Assembly (NCBI RefSeq): GCF_001625655.1
Contig: NZ_AUYB01000120.1
Span: 1 to 48,544 of the forward strand
Length of the DNA stretch: 48,544 nucleotides
Direction: 5' to 3'
Origin: Pseudoalteromonas luteoviolacea DSM 6061
GTDB lineage: Bacteria; Pseudomonadota; Gammaproteobacteria; Enterobacterales; Alteromonadaceae
Shown: positions 7,830-16,254 of the stretch, piece after piece
How positions within the stretch are numbered: the first letter of the stretch is position 1
Layout: each line of letters starts with the position of its first letter
Translations under genes and position numbers: made by a program
The notes under the pieces: model-generated
Told to the model about the DNA's origin: nothing
Databases searched by the model: none
What the model saw: the letters and a program-made list of their open reading frames with translations, nothing else

Positions 7830-9244
7830 TGACTGTACGACAAATTCACCTATGGTTGCTTTTGGCGTTTGCTCTATTACTTAGACTTATCTCTCTAGCA
7901 ACGTATCCCTTAATGGATACTACAGAGGCACGCTACGGTGAAATGGCAAGGCTGATGGTTGAAACTGGTAATTGGCTAACCCCACAATTTGATTATGGAG
8001 TGCCGTTTTGGGGCAAGCCACCGTTGTTTACTTGGATGAGTGCAATTGGGATAGAGTTGTTCGGATTAAATGAGTTCGCGGTGCGAGTTCCTCACTGGTT
8101 TGCTGGCGTACTGACCATTTGTTTGATAGGTATGCTAGCTAAAAAAACAGATAACAATCCAGTTGTTGCCGCAATTGTCGTCGCTACTTGTGGGATTTTT
8201 ACTATTGCTTCTGGCGCCGTGATGACTGATATGGCTCTGACATTGGCTTTAACTATGGCAATGGTGGGCTTTTACTTTTGTTGGTCACAAAAAGATGAGC
8301 ATGCTCATAAATGGGGGTATGTGGGGTTTTTTGGCTTAGCTTGTGGCTTGCTGGCTAAGGGGCCAGTAGCCTTAGTAATTATGGCGATAGCGGTAGTGCC
8401 TTGGCTTATTCTTCAACATGGGGTATTGGGCGCATTCAAGCAACTCTGGAAAAGGTTTCCTATATTATCAGGCTGTGGGCTTATGGTGGTTGTGGCGATG
8501 CCATGGTATGTAATGGCAGAGTTCGCCACACCTGGTTTCTTAGATTACTTTATTGTTGGAGAGCACTTTAATCGATTCGTAGTAAGTGGTTGGGAAGGCG
8601 ATCTTTATGGTAATGCGCACGACAGACCCAGGGGTACAATCTGGTTGTTTTGGCTACAGTCCGCTTTGCCTTGGTCAGTGGTACTTCCATTTTTAATTTG
8701 GAAAAAACGAAACAATCGAGCCGATATTGAAAAAGGCCATCGCGGTTTATTTAGCTTTCTAATTTTTTGGCTAATCTCGCCGCTCATACTGTTCACGCTA
8801 TCGGGGAATATATTACCCGCTTACGTACTACCTGGTGTGCCAGCGATTGGAGTTTTGATCGCTATGTTGGTAACACAAAAAGATTTCAAATGGCTATGGG
8901 GAGCTTCAGCTATCATCCCTGTGGTATTAATGATCGCTTTGTTAGTGCTCAATATGGGCAAAGCAGATAGCCGTAGTGACAGAATTATATTTGAGCAAGC
9001 ATCACCTCAACTCCAAACATTTTATGTTGGTAAGCGACCATTTTCAGGTCAGTTTTACAGTCTTGGGCAAGCAAAGGTACTCACAGATGAGAACGCACTA
9101 TATTCATTGAAACGGTACCACCTGATTGGCCGGCCTGAGAAGATAACGGAGCTTGTAGTACAATATTCATTAAGTTGCGCCTTGGAACTTGAGTCACAAT
9201 CTGGACGGGCTTTGTACACTTGTAACAGTACAGTTGGTGAATAA
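7829..9244 (+). CDS. ArnT-like membrane glycosyltransferase (family 39/PMT superfamily)
   Basis: 471 residues, about ten to twelve hydrophobic helices. The first extracytoplasmic loop reads PLMDTTEARYGEMARLM, matching the acidic catalytic loop of ArnT-type enzymes, then FWGKPPLFTWM. GTG start overlapping the last base of the preceding stop. ArnT enzymes move aminoarabinose or another sugar from undecaprenyl phosphate to lipid A in the periplasm; relatives modify other acceptors. The hydrophilic C-terminal domain is short (about 80 residues). Neighbours supply a donor-lipid synthase and a GtrA-like protein, and a two-component system is divergent, so the operon is probably a regulated surface modification. 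The dedicated aminoarabinose genes arnA, arnB and arnD are not present here, so the sugar may differ. Confidence 0.88.
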   Translation: MTVRQIHLWLLLAFALLLRLISLATYPLMDTTEARYGEMARLMVETGNWLTPQFDYGVPFWGKPPLFTWMSAIGIELFGLNEFAVRVPHWFAGVLTICLIGMLAKKTDNNPVVAAIVVATCGIFTIASGAVMTDMALTLALTMAMVGFYFCWSQKDEHAHKWGYVGFFGLACGLLAKGPVALVIMAIAVVPWLILQHGVLGAFKQLWKRFPILSGCGLMVVVAMPWYVMAEFATPGFLDYFIVGEHFNRFVVSGWEGDLYGNAHDRPRGTIWLFWLQSALPWSVVLPFLIWKKRNNRADIEKGHRGLFSFLIFWLISPLILFTLSGNILPAYVLPGVPAIGVLIAMLVTQKDFKWLWGASAIIPVVLMIALLVLNMGKADSRSDRIIFEQASPQLQTFYVGKRPFSGQFYSLGQAKVLTDENALYSLKRYHLIGRPEKITELVVQYSLSCALELESQSGRALYTCNSTVGE

Positions 9245-9245
9245 C

Positions 9246-9635
9246 GTGACGCAAATGATTAAATTTGCTCTGGTAGGTGTTACCGGGTTTGCAGTAGATG
9301 TTTCGATATTTACGCTTTTGAGTTTAGGCTTATCGCTGCAAATTGAATGGGCTAGGGCAATCGCTTTCTTGATTGCCGCTTTTACTACATGGGTTGGGAA
9401 TCGTCATTTCACATTTGATACTGCGAGCGCAAATAAACCGGTCTTAGAGTGTCAAAAGAGCTTAATCTCAGCCGGCTTCGCTGGTGCAATTAATATTGGT
9501 GTGTTTAAGGGGGTGGCTCTTTATTCAGATGACATATTGTTTGTGTACTTTGCTTTTATCTGCGGTGTGCTCGCGGGAATGGTACTAAATTATTTATTGA
9601 GTGCGTTTTGGGTGTTTAAGACCGCAAGAATATGA
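9246..9635 (+). CDS. GtrA-family membrane protein (putative lipid-linked sugar flippase)
   Basis: 129 residues from the GTG at 9246, which follows GGTGA by five bases and begins only one base after the preceding stop; the ATG at 9255 is an alternative, and a longer reading from 9189 would overlap the upstream gene. Four transmembrane helices and the family features FALVGVTGFAVDVSIF, a WVGNRHFTF segment between helices two and three, and NYLLSAFWVF at the end. GtrA proteins are thought to help translocate undecaprenyl-linked sugars across the inner membrane, which completes a synthase, flippase and transferase set here. Confidence 0.88.
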   Translation: MTQMIKFALVGVTGFAVDVSIFTLLSLGLSLQIEWARAIAFLIAAFTTWVGNRHFTFDTASANKPVLECQKSLISAGFAGAINIGVFKGVALYSDDILFVYFAFICGVLAGMVLNYLLSAFWVFKTARI

Positions 9636-9757
9636 CAAGGTGACACGTTAAGTTTGATTAGTTTAGCCAGTTTAAACATAAAGTTACTCAGAAACAGAAT
9701 GTGACTTTTTATACATCAATATTTTGGTTGTATTAAGTTAATACATCACTACAAATA

Positions 9758-9785
9758 AAAATGCTGCCACGAAGGACAGCATTTT
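9758..9785. terminator. Shared terminator between the glycosyltransferase operon and the TonB receptor
   Basis: AAAATGCTG (9758-9766) pairs with CAGCATTTT (9777-9785) around a ten-base loop, at the meeting point of convergent genes. The U-run is best on the minus strand, where the stem is followed by TATTTGT. Confidence 0.75.
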
Positions 9786-9811
9786 GGGTCTCTATAAAAG
9801 AAAGGAACTGT

Positions 9812-12340
9812 TTAGAAGTAAGCTCTAATTCCAAGCTTTAAGTTACGCCCAGGGAGAGGCGCCTGATCTTTGATAAATGAGCTGTGTACAAAGCCCAATT
9901 CATCAGTCAGGTTTTCTAAATTCATGTAGCCAACCATATCAATGCCTTGAACAGCAAAGTCATAGCTAAGGCTTGCATCAACTAACGTGTAGCCTTTAGT
10001 TACCGTCTCATAAGATGTGATCTCATCTTGCTCAAGGTAACGAGTAATCGTCATATCAGCTTTGAATGGGCCATTTTCATACGCGTAATTGATACCAAGC
10101 TTGTTGCTTGGGATGCGCGGTAAGTTTTGTCCGTTGTCCAATTTAGCGCGTAAATGGTCACCGAATACTTTAATACGATTCACATCGTTGATTTGATAGT
10201 GAACATCAAACTCTAGACCGTATAACTCAGCGTCTTGGCTTACGTACTGATATACATCACGTGCACCTTCATGCTCATGATCAGCAACTTCTAAACCGTG
10301 TTCAGACGTGAAGAAATAGTTCGTCTTTTCTTGGTAATAGAAGTCAGAAATATCGTTGTAGAAGAAGTTTACTGTGTAACCAAAGTCACCAACAAAGCGA
10401 CGGAAACTGATATCTAAGTTAGTAGATGTTTCTTTTTCGATGTTCGTCGGTTCAAAGTGGATCTCATTATCTTCGATGTGATATCCAAGGCCCAGCTCAT
10501 AAGTGCTGGTGGCAATGTGTAATCCGTTTGACAACAATTCAGCGGTAAGTGGTGCTCGCTCTGAACGAGATAGGCTAATCGCAACATTTTGACCCGGTGC
10601 GTAGTTATATACACCGCCAATTGAAGCACTAACGTTAGTCATCTCTAATGTGTAATCAGAAACTTGAGTTGTTTTAACCATCTCTTCTTCGTGACCGTGG
10701 TCATGATCATCATCATGACCATGTTCGTCGTGGTCATCATCGTGGCCAACGTGTGTTTCTGTAATACGACTTGAAAGCTCAAAATCTTCGATACGCGCAC
10801 CAAGCTCTAACGTAAAGTCACCGAATTCTTTTTCTTCTAAAACATAGAAAGCGTGCGTAGTTGTATTTGTCGCTGGCGTGAATGCCTCAGCGCCTTGAGC
10901 TTCATAATCACTGTCAGAGTAGTGGTAACCAAAAATACCGTGCCAGCCACCGATTCTGTGTTCAAAGTTTGTGCGAAGTTCAGTAGTTTCGTTTTTAAAT
11001 ACAGTGCCAACTTCGTTGCCTTCAATTTCAGAGTGTTCATAATCTGTATAACCAGCACGAACTTGAATAGACTCTAACCAATTGTTGTGCAGTGCATAGT
11101 TGAATAGCGCTTGCCATCTATCTTGCTTAACACGCGCAAATACATTGTGCTCTTCACCAGCGTGATCATGTGCATCATCTTCGCCATGGTCTTCATCGTG
11201 ATCATGGCCGTGATCATCTTCATGCCCATGCTCATCATGGTCGTGTCCGTGATCGTGGCTATGCGCAGGGATGCCGTAGTCAGTTTCAATACGGCCATAA
11301 GAAATACCGGCAGTAATGTGATCAGACACATAGCTAGTGCCAATATTAAATACTTCAGAATCAATAAACGTATTGTCTACTTTTTCTGCATATTCTGCTG
11401 CGTGCTCTTCTTCACCTTCATGCTCTTCGCCTTCATGCGCATGGTCGTCATGTCCGTGCTCATCTTCATGGTGCTCGTCATGATCGCCCGGCAGCTTAAA
11501 GTTTGGCGTTTCGTAGTCATCGCCTTGGCGCTTTACGCCGTCAAAGTGGAAATTAAAGCCTTCGTGACCTGTTTCAAATAAAACAGCGTATGTATTTGTA
11601 TTTGAATTAGTGTCATGGCTGTAATTTACCGCGCCCTGAGGTGACTCGATAACATCTGTCGGAATACGGTTATCAACAACGTTGACAACACCACCGATAG
11701 CACCAGCACCGTACAATAGGGTTGCTGGACCGCGAAGAATTTCGATTTGCTCAGCGCCAAGAGCATCATTTGTCGTAGCATGGTCAGGACCAACACGTGA
11801 AGCGTCACTGCTGTCTAATCCATTTTGCGTGATTTTAACGCGAGGGCCATCCAAGCCACGAATAATTGGGCTTGAAGAAACTGGACCAAAGTAGCTTGCG
11901 TTAATACCAGGTAAACCTTTAAGAGTTTCGCCCAATGTCGGCTTAGCTGAATTTTTCAGCGTATCACCACTTACGACTGTAACTGGTGAAGCCATTTCCA
12001 TATTACTTTTGTGTAGTGCTGACGCGTAAACAACAATGCTTTCAACAGAACTTGGCGTAAGAGTAACTGTAACAAAAGGAGAATCAGGATTAACGTCTAA
12101 GCGTTGATCAATAAAGTTATTTTTTGAAACATGTAACTGAGAAACTGCGTCAACGGCGATAGTGAAGTTACCGTCAGCGTCTGTCTTGATTGTTTGTGAT
12201 TTGCCATGCAGATGAACATTTGCATTGCTAACTGGAAGATTGTTGTTATCTACAACTTTACCTTTTAACTCGCCAGCATAAGCTGACGTTGACAGCATTA
12301 CTGCGCTGACACTCAGTGAGATCAAAGATTGTTTAAACAT
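9812..12340 (-). CDS. TonB-dependent outer membrane receptor with His-rich loops, ZnuD-like (zinc uptake)
   Basis: 842 residues from the ATG at 12338-12340, chosen because it starts a clean signal peptide (MFKQSLISLSVSAVML, cleavage after AYA) and follows AAGAAG; an upstream ATG adds 19 residues with no signal. Residues about 24-95 form a carboxypeptidase-regulatory-like domain, 105-225 the plug (GLPGINASYFG, IIRGLDGPRVKITQNG, ILRGPATLLYG), then the barrel ending in LKLGIRAYF. Three His/Asp/Glu-rich stretches lie at about 287-313, 360-398 and 530-553, as expected of extracellular metal-capturing loops in ZnuD-type receptors. Two predicted Zur boxes precede the gene. Zinc import across the outer membrane, powered by TonB, is therefore the likely role. 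Confidence 0.92.
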   Translation of the reverse strand: MFKQSLISLSVSAVMLSTSAYAGELKGKVVDNNNLPVSNANVHLHGKSQTIKTDADGNFTIAVDAVSQLHVSKNNFIDQRLDVNPDSPFVTVTLTPSSVESIVVYASALHKSNMEMASPVTVVSGDTLKNSAKPTLGETLKGLPGINASYFGPVSSSPIIRGLDGPRVKITQNGLDSSDASRVGPDHATTNDALGAEQIEILRGPATLLYGAGAIGGVVNVVDNRIPTDVIESPQGAVNYSHDTNSNTNTYAVLFETGHEGFNFHFDGVKRQGDDYETPNFKLPGDHDEHHEDEHGHDDHAHEGEEHEGEEEHAAEYAEKVDNTFIDSEVFNIGTSYVSDHITAGISYGRIETDYGIPAHSHDHGHDHDEHGHEDDHGHDHDEDHGEDDAHDHAGEEHNVFARVKQDRWQALFNYALHNNWLESIQVRAGYTDYEHSEIEGNEVGTVFKNETTELRTNFEHRIGGWHGIFGYHYSDSDYEAQGAEAFTPATNTTTHAFYVLEEKEFGDFTLELGARIEDFELSSRITETHVGHDDDHDEHGHDDDHDHGHEEEMVKTTQVSDYTLEMTNVSASIGGVYNYAPGQNVAISLSRSERAPLTAELLSNGLHIATSTYELGLGYHIEDNEIHFEPTNIEKETSTNLDISFRRFVGDFGYTVNFFYNDISDFYYQEKTNYFFTSEHGLEVADHEHEGARDVYQYVSQDAELYGLEFDVHYQINDVNRIKVFGDHLRAKLDNGQNLPRIPSNKLGINYAYENGPFKADMTITRYLEQDEITSYETVTKGYTLVDASLSYDFAVQGIDMVGYMNLENLTDELGFVHSSFIKDQAPLPGRNLKLGIRAYF

Positions 12341-12377
12341 GTTACTTCTTATTGAATGTGTTTGTGATTGTGAACTT

Positions 12378-12390
12378 GTAATAATATAAC
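12378..12390 (-). promoter_or_regulatory. Predicted Zur box overlapping the receptor promoter
   Basis: On the minus strand this reads GTTATATTATTAC, one mismatch from the gammaproteobacterial Zur core GTTATAnTATAAC. It overlaps a good promoter for the receptor: -35 TTGTTT (12406-12411) and -10 TATATT (12383-12388) with a 17-base spacer. Binding of zinc-loaded Zur here would block the -10 element. Confidence 0.65.
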
Positions 12391-12411
12391 ACCTCATTTT
12401 TTCAAAAACAA
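12383..12411 (-). promoter_or_regulatory. Predicted sigma-70 promoter of the TonB receptor
   Basis: Minus-strand -35 TTGTTT at 12406-12411 and -10 TATATT at 12383-12388, spacer 17 bases, about 40 bases upstream of the start codon and embedded between two Zur-like boxes. Confidence 0.55.
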
Positions 12412-12415
12412 TGAT

Positions 12416-12428
12416 GTTATACTATAAC
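12416..12428. promoter_or_regulatory. Predicted Zur box, perfect palindrome
   Basis: GTTATACTATAAC is a perfect 13-bp palindrome that matches the Zur core consensus of enterobacteria and relatives. Its centre is 38 bp from that of the weaker box at 12378-12390. It lies between the receptor and the divergent yaeQ gene, upstream of the receptor -35. Confidence 0.75.
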
Positions 12429-12493
12429 TTTATGTTTGAATTATATTTGACTGTTCCTATATTTAAACTTAAGCGACTTTAAAAGAGCTAAGT

Positions 12494-13018
12494 ATGACAG
12501 GTCCATTTGTATTCAAAGTCAGGTTAAAAATAGCTGATTTGTTTCATCAAGCGAATCATCTAGAAACCTTCACGACTGCGTTGCAAAAAGCAGAAACGCT
12601 TGAGCATTTTGTGTTAAAGCTCATAGGGTACTGTGCTTTGTCTTACAGTGAAAAAGTTAGATGGCTAAATAGTCGTGAGAAGTCTAGTCCCGATGTGTGG
12701 CACCAAGATGACAGTGGGGTGATCGAGCATGCCTTATTTGTTGGTCCAGCAGAATTAGATGATCTTCAAAAGTATGCAAAGCTGTATAGCAAAACCATTA
12801 TTTTTACCGCACATGATTATGAGTGGTTTAATGCATTGGAACCGCATTTGATTGCAATGCCTAACATTAGGATATTTACGGTAAAACAAGCTTGGGTAGA
12901 TGAATTAGTCAATGCCCTAACGCGCAGTCTGCACTGGGATGTGGTAATAGAAGACGGTGCGATAGCAATTAGCAATGGCACCGATTATTTTCAAACAGAT
13001 GTTCAGAGGTTAAGTTAG
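12494..13018 (+). CDS. yaeQ: YaeQ-family protein
   Basis: 174 residues. It follows the YaeQ pattern along its whole length: an N-terminal strand with VRLKIADLFHQ, LKLIGYCALSYSEKVRW, DVWHQDDSGVIEHALFVGPAELDDLQKYAKLY and a C-terminal VVIEDGAIAISNG. Family members have a compact, PD-(D/E)XK nuclease-like fold but no settled function. Soluble. It is divergent from the zinc receptor, 153 bp away, with two Zur-like boxes in between; whether Zur also affects yaeQ is unknown. Its 3' end overlaps the convergent yfaE gene by nine bases. Confidence 0.85.
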   Translation: MTGPFVFKVRLKIADLFHQANHLETFTTALQKAETLEHFVLKLIGYCALSYSEKVRWLNSREKSSPDVWHQDDSGVIEHALFVGPAELDDLQKYAKLYSKTIIFTAHDYEWFNALEPHLIAMPNIRIFTVKQAWVDELVNALTRSLHWDVVIEDGAIAISNGTDYFQTDVQRLS

Positions 13019-13282
13019 CTTAATCACGATATCGGTTATCGGTTTTGAGCAGCATAATAAAATCTCACCATCGCGCACAAAAGCCAATGGTTCTTGGTTA
13101 TACACTGTTTTGCCTTGTACTAACTTTGCGCGGCATGCACCGCAATAACCTTCTCTACACTGATAGGGAACATCAATATTGTTTTGTTCTAAAGTACAGA
13201 GTAGTGAAGGTGATTGAGCCGCAAATTGCAGCGGCTCATCGTGTTCTTCAATTGTTACAGTTGGTTGTGGCCTTTCTTCCAT
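13010..13282 (-). CDS. yfaE: [2Fe-2S] ferredoxin that maintains class Ia ribonucleotide reductase (YfaE)
   Basis: 90 residues with a plant-type ferredoxin cluster motif: Cys42, Cys47 and Cys50 in CREGYCGAC, and a fourth Cys at 77 or 78 in LLCCSKP. YfaE supplies electrons to rebuild the diiron-tyrosyl radical cofactor of NrdB. The gene starts on the last base of the nrdB stop codon, so the two are coupled. Its 3' end overlaps convergent yaeQ by nine bases. Confidence 0.93.
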   Translation of the reverse strand: MEERPQPTVTIEEHDEPLQFAAQSPSLLCTLEQNNIDVPYQCREGYCGACRAKLVQGKTVYNQEPLAFVRDGEILLCCSKPITDIVIKLT

Positions 13283-14412
13283 TACAGGTCGAAATCACCA
13301 AAATCTGATGCGCTGACTTCTGAATCGATTTGACCTACTAGGTATGAACTGATCTCTGCTTCTTGCGGTGCAACTTGAACATTGTCAGATACCAGCCAAG
13401 CATTGATCCACGGAATAGGGTTACTTTTATTTTCAAACTGAGCTGGTAAACCTACTGCTGTCATACGTACATTGGTGATGTACTCAACATACTGGCAAAG
13501 AATATCTTTGTTAAGGCCAATCATAGAACCGTCTTTAAACAAGTATTCTGCCCATTCTTTTTCTTGCTGCGCAGCTTCAACGAACATTTGAATTGCCTCT
13601 TGTTCGCATTGTGCTGCAACAATCGACATTTCAGGGTCGTCTTTACCTTCTTGCATGATATTTAAAATATGCTGAGTGCCAGACAGGTGCAGTGCTTCGT
13701 CGCGAGCGATTAGCTTGATTATCTTTGCATTACCTTCCATCAATTCGCGTTCAGCAAATGCGAAAGAGCAAGCAAAACTCACGTAGAAACGAATCGCTTC
13801 GAGAATGTTTACCGACATCATGCAAAGATAAAGTAGCTTTTTAAGCTCGAACAAATTGATGTGAACAGTTTCACCATTGATTTCGTGCTTACCTTCGCCA
13901 TACATATTGTAAATAGATACTTTTTCGATTAATTCATCGTAGTATTTAGTCACAGAGTCAGCTCGCTCGCTAATTTTATCATTTTCAACGATATCGTCGA
14001 AAATCAACTCAGGCTGCTTAGTCACATTACGAATGATGTGAGTATACGAGCGGCTGTGAATGGTTTCACTAAATGCCCATGTTTCAATCCAAGTCTCTAG
14101 CTCAGGGATTGAAACAATCGGAAGTAGAGCAACATTTGGTGAACGACCTTGAACACTGTCAAGCAATGTTTGGTACTTTAAGTTGCTTAAGAAGATATGT
14201 TTTTCATGTTCAGGCAGTGCCTGAAAATCTAACCTGTCTTTACTTACGTCGACTTCTTCAGGACGCCAAAAAAAAGATAACTGCTTTTCAATTAGCTTCT
14301 CAAATATTGGGTATTTCTGCTGATCATAGCGAGATACATTAACAGACTGGCCAAAAAACATTGGCTCTTTTAGTTGATCATTATGTTTTCTGTTAAACGT
14401 AGAATACGACAT
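13282..14412 (-). CDS. nrdB: Class Ia ribonucleoside-diphosphate reductase subunit beta
   Basis: 376 residues, full length for the family. The metal-ligand and radical region reads AFSETIHSRSYTHI, carrying the Glu, the His and the radical Tyr of NrdB; later ligands are in LEAIRFYVSFA and ARDEALHLSGTQH. The C-terminus (SASDFGDFDL) is the acidic peptide that docks to NrdA and carries the radical-transfer Tyr nearby. Cytosolic; makes deoxyribonucleotides with NrdA. The odd point is that nrdA, usually directly upstream, is not within the 550 bp upstream nor anywhere in the window; the upstream DNA is non-coding and contains a decayed gene. Confidence 0.97.
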   Translation of the reverse strand: MSYSTFNRKHNDQLKEPMFFGQSVNVSRYDQQKYPIFEKLIEKQLSFFWRPEEVDVSKDRLDFQALPEHEKHIFLSNLKYQTLLDSVQGRSPNVALLPIVSIPELETWIETWAFSETIHSRSYTHIIRNVTKQPELIFDDIVENDKISERADSVTKYYDELIEKVSIYNMYGEGKHEINGETVHINLFELKKLLYLCMMSVNILEAIRFYVSFACSFAFAERELMEGNAKIIKLIARDEALHLSGTQHILNIMQEGKDDPEMSIVAAQCEQEAIQMFVEAAQQEKEWAEYLFKDGSMIGLNKDILCQYVEYITNVRMTAVGLPAQFENKSNPIPWINAWLVSDNVQVAPQEAEISSYLVGQIDSEVSASDFGDFDL

Positions 14413-14967
14413 AAATAATACTCGATACCAAAAAATGTAGCGGAGGCCAAAAGACCTGACCGCTGGAAAGTTTACAATTTATCATGATCACAAAGTGTCG
14501 ACCCAAGAGTCTTACTAAGCCTCTTTTGGGGCAAATTATTTTGCATCGTTTCACTTTGTGTCATCAAACCCAGAGCGTGTGTTTCAGTATACGAATGTAT
14601 CACAGAATTCGATTCCACACCGCAAATAAATTTATCAGATTTAGGCGATTACCGTCTTGACAAATCTCCAGAAATAGCAATATCTAGACCTCTACTCAAT
14701 ACGGGGAAATGTTAATTTAAGTCATAATTACAATAGGTTATAAGTTCTTAAGTTAGCTTTAATAACGCTTGATTTAAGCGCGAAATCTTCCCAAATATAT
14801 TTGCATGTTTTACAGATTTTGAATTATGCGATGCAGAATTAATCAGCTTAGCCAAACTTTTCTAGATATCGACTACAGACATCAAAAAAGGAGTTTTTTG
14901 AAGTTGATTTAAACCTCTAACAATAGAACAAAGGAAATGGAAACACGACGACTAAGAGCATGAAAAG
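14413..14967. other. Long non-coding stretch upstream of nrdB
   Basis: No credible gene on either strand. It should hold the nrdB promoter and leader. A possible leader hairpin (AGCGG...AGG against CCT..CCGCT, about 14440-14464) lies near the nrdB start, and CACAAAGTG near 14489 recurs inverted (CACTTTGTG) about 60 bp further right. No NrdR box could be identified by eye. Together with the amidohydrolase tail that follows, it looks like a decayed or rearranged region. Confidence 0.45.
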
Positions 14968-15210
14968 ATGAACTCAAACTTTTTCATTGACACGAACACA
15001 CAGAAAATTGCTAATCAAAAACGCCTGTGTTTTTGGTGTTCACATCGGCGGTTTGGTTTAGTTGAAGAAGCGAGTGTTGCAGATCTAATTTTGACAGATG
15101 GCAACCCTTTAGAGAATATGGCATCGCTTCTAAAAGGAGTTTTGGTTAAAGGTTTTAAACCTGTAGAGATTTATGATGCAATTGCTGGCAATTACCACAC
15201 AGGCGAGTGA
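14968..15210 (+). pseudogene. C-terminal remnant of a metal-dependent amidohydrolase
   Basis: From about 15052 the frame reads GLVEEASVADLILTDGNPLENMASLL, the hallmark end of imidazolonepropionase-like amidohydrolases (G-x-I-E-x-G-x-x-A-D-L-I-L-x-D-G-N-P-L-E). The 28 codons before it match nothing, and the roughly 350 residues with the metal-binding His and Asp motifs are missing. It is therefore a tail fragment rather than a working gene, even though an ATG opens the frame. Confidence 0.7.
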
Positions 15211-15308
15211 GATTATTCATTAGTTTGCACAAATAGGCATTAGATTTTTGAGTCAGTGCAATCAAACTGTGAAAAGTAGTACGTTAAATAAGAACAAAAA
15301 GGTTGTGT

Positions 15309-16190
15309 ATGAATAAACAAATATTGGTCACGGGTGCATCGTCAGGTATTGGTCTGTGCCTCGTTCATCACCTTTCTTCTATAGGTCACACGGTTTATGC
15401 AGGCGTTAGAAAACCAGATGACTTTAATCAATTAGTTGGATTCAAAAACATCATTCCGGTTATGTTAGATGTAACAAATAAGACGCATATATCTGAATTT
15501 ATAAAGAGGCTAAAAGCGTCAAATAAGCCGCTTTATGGTTTGGTCAACAATGCGGGGTTAGGCGGAGTTGGACACTTTAATGCCTGGCAAGAAGATGAAA
15601 TAAAAACGATGTTTGATGTGAATGTATTTGGCCCTTGGCGACTAAGCAAGGCTTGTATTAGTTCCTTGCTAGAAGGAAAAGGTCGAATAGTCAATATTGG
15701 CGCTCAAAATAGCATAGGCTCTTGCGAATTTTTGGGTCCCTATGCAATGACAAAAAGTGCGCTCGACTCGTTTACAGAGTCATTGCGTTGTGAAGTTGCT
15801 GAATTTGGTGTGAAAGTCAGCCTAATTCAGCCCGGCAGCATTAAATCCAAAATGGAAGAATCTACCCACAAGTCAAGTATGGAACGGCTAGGGCGTTCTT
15901 CTTATCCCTTCGACACTCGAGCCAAAGTACTTATTAACCATATTTTGGAACAAGAAGAGCGGGCACAGTATATAGAGCAGAATGCATCTGAGCCTGAATT
16001 TGTTTCCCATGCTGTTGAACATGCTTTGTTTAGTGATGAACCAAAAGAGCGATATGTAATAGGGACGCATCATGAAGGGAAGCAGACTATCGAAAAATTA
16101 TTAAAACGTGTAGCCCAAACGAATCAAAATCCGGATCTTCATTATTCAAGAAATGAACTAATTGAAATATTAGACAGGTATCTTGCTTAA
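15309..16190 (+). CDS. Short-chain dehydrogenase/reductase (SDR), classical type
   Basis: 293 residues from the ATG at 15309, preceded by AAAAAGG; a TTG two codons earlier is less likely. The cofactor motif TGASSGIG is at residues 7-14, VNNAG at about 80, and the catalytic Ser and YxxxK in GAQNSIGSCEFLGPYAMTK. The sequence IQPGSIKSKM follows the active site. The overall pattern resembles 17-beta-hydroxysteroid/retinol dehydrogenase-like SDRs with an extended C-terminus. NAD(P)-dependent oxidoreduction of an alcohol or ketone is expected; the substrate cannot be told. Transcribed alone or with the next gene, 64 bp downstream. Confidence 0.88.
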   Translation: MNKQILVTGASSGIGLCLVHHLSSIGHTVYAGVRKPDDFNQLVGFKNIIPVMLDVTNKTHISEFIKRLKASNKPLYGLVNNAGLGGVGHFNAWQEDEIKTMFDVNVFGPWRLSKACISSLLEGKGRIVNIGAQNSIGSCEFLGPYAMTKSALDSFTESLRCEVAEFGVKVSLIQPGSIKSKMEESTHKSSMERLGRSSYPFDTRAKVLINHILEQEERAQYIEQNASEPEFVSHAVEHALFSDEPKERYVIGTHHEGKQTIEKLLKRVAQTNQNPDLHYSRNELIEILDRYLA

Positions 16191-16254
16191 AGAGCGACAA
16201 TCACATGGTCTGAAATCAGGCCCACATTAATGTCAACATGAAAGAAAGAACAAT

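Noticed and set aside
9189..9245. Longer N-terminus for the GtrA-like protein
   Set aside because: It would overlap the ArnT-like gene by 56 bases, and the GTG at 9246 has a proper ribosome-binding site and the family-typical start.
11074..11581. Long frames antisense to or overlapping the His-rich part of the TonB receptor
   Set aside because: Met/Ile-rich composition is what the reverse complement or shifted reading of His/Asp codons gives; shadows of the receptor gene.
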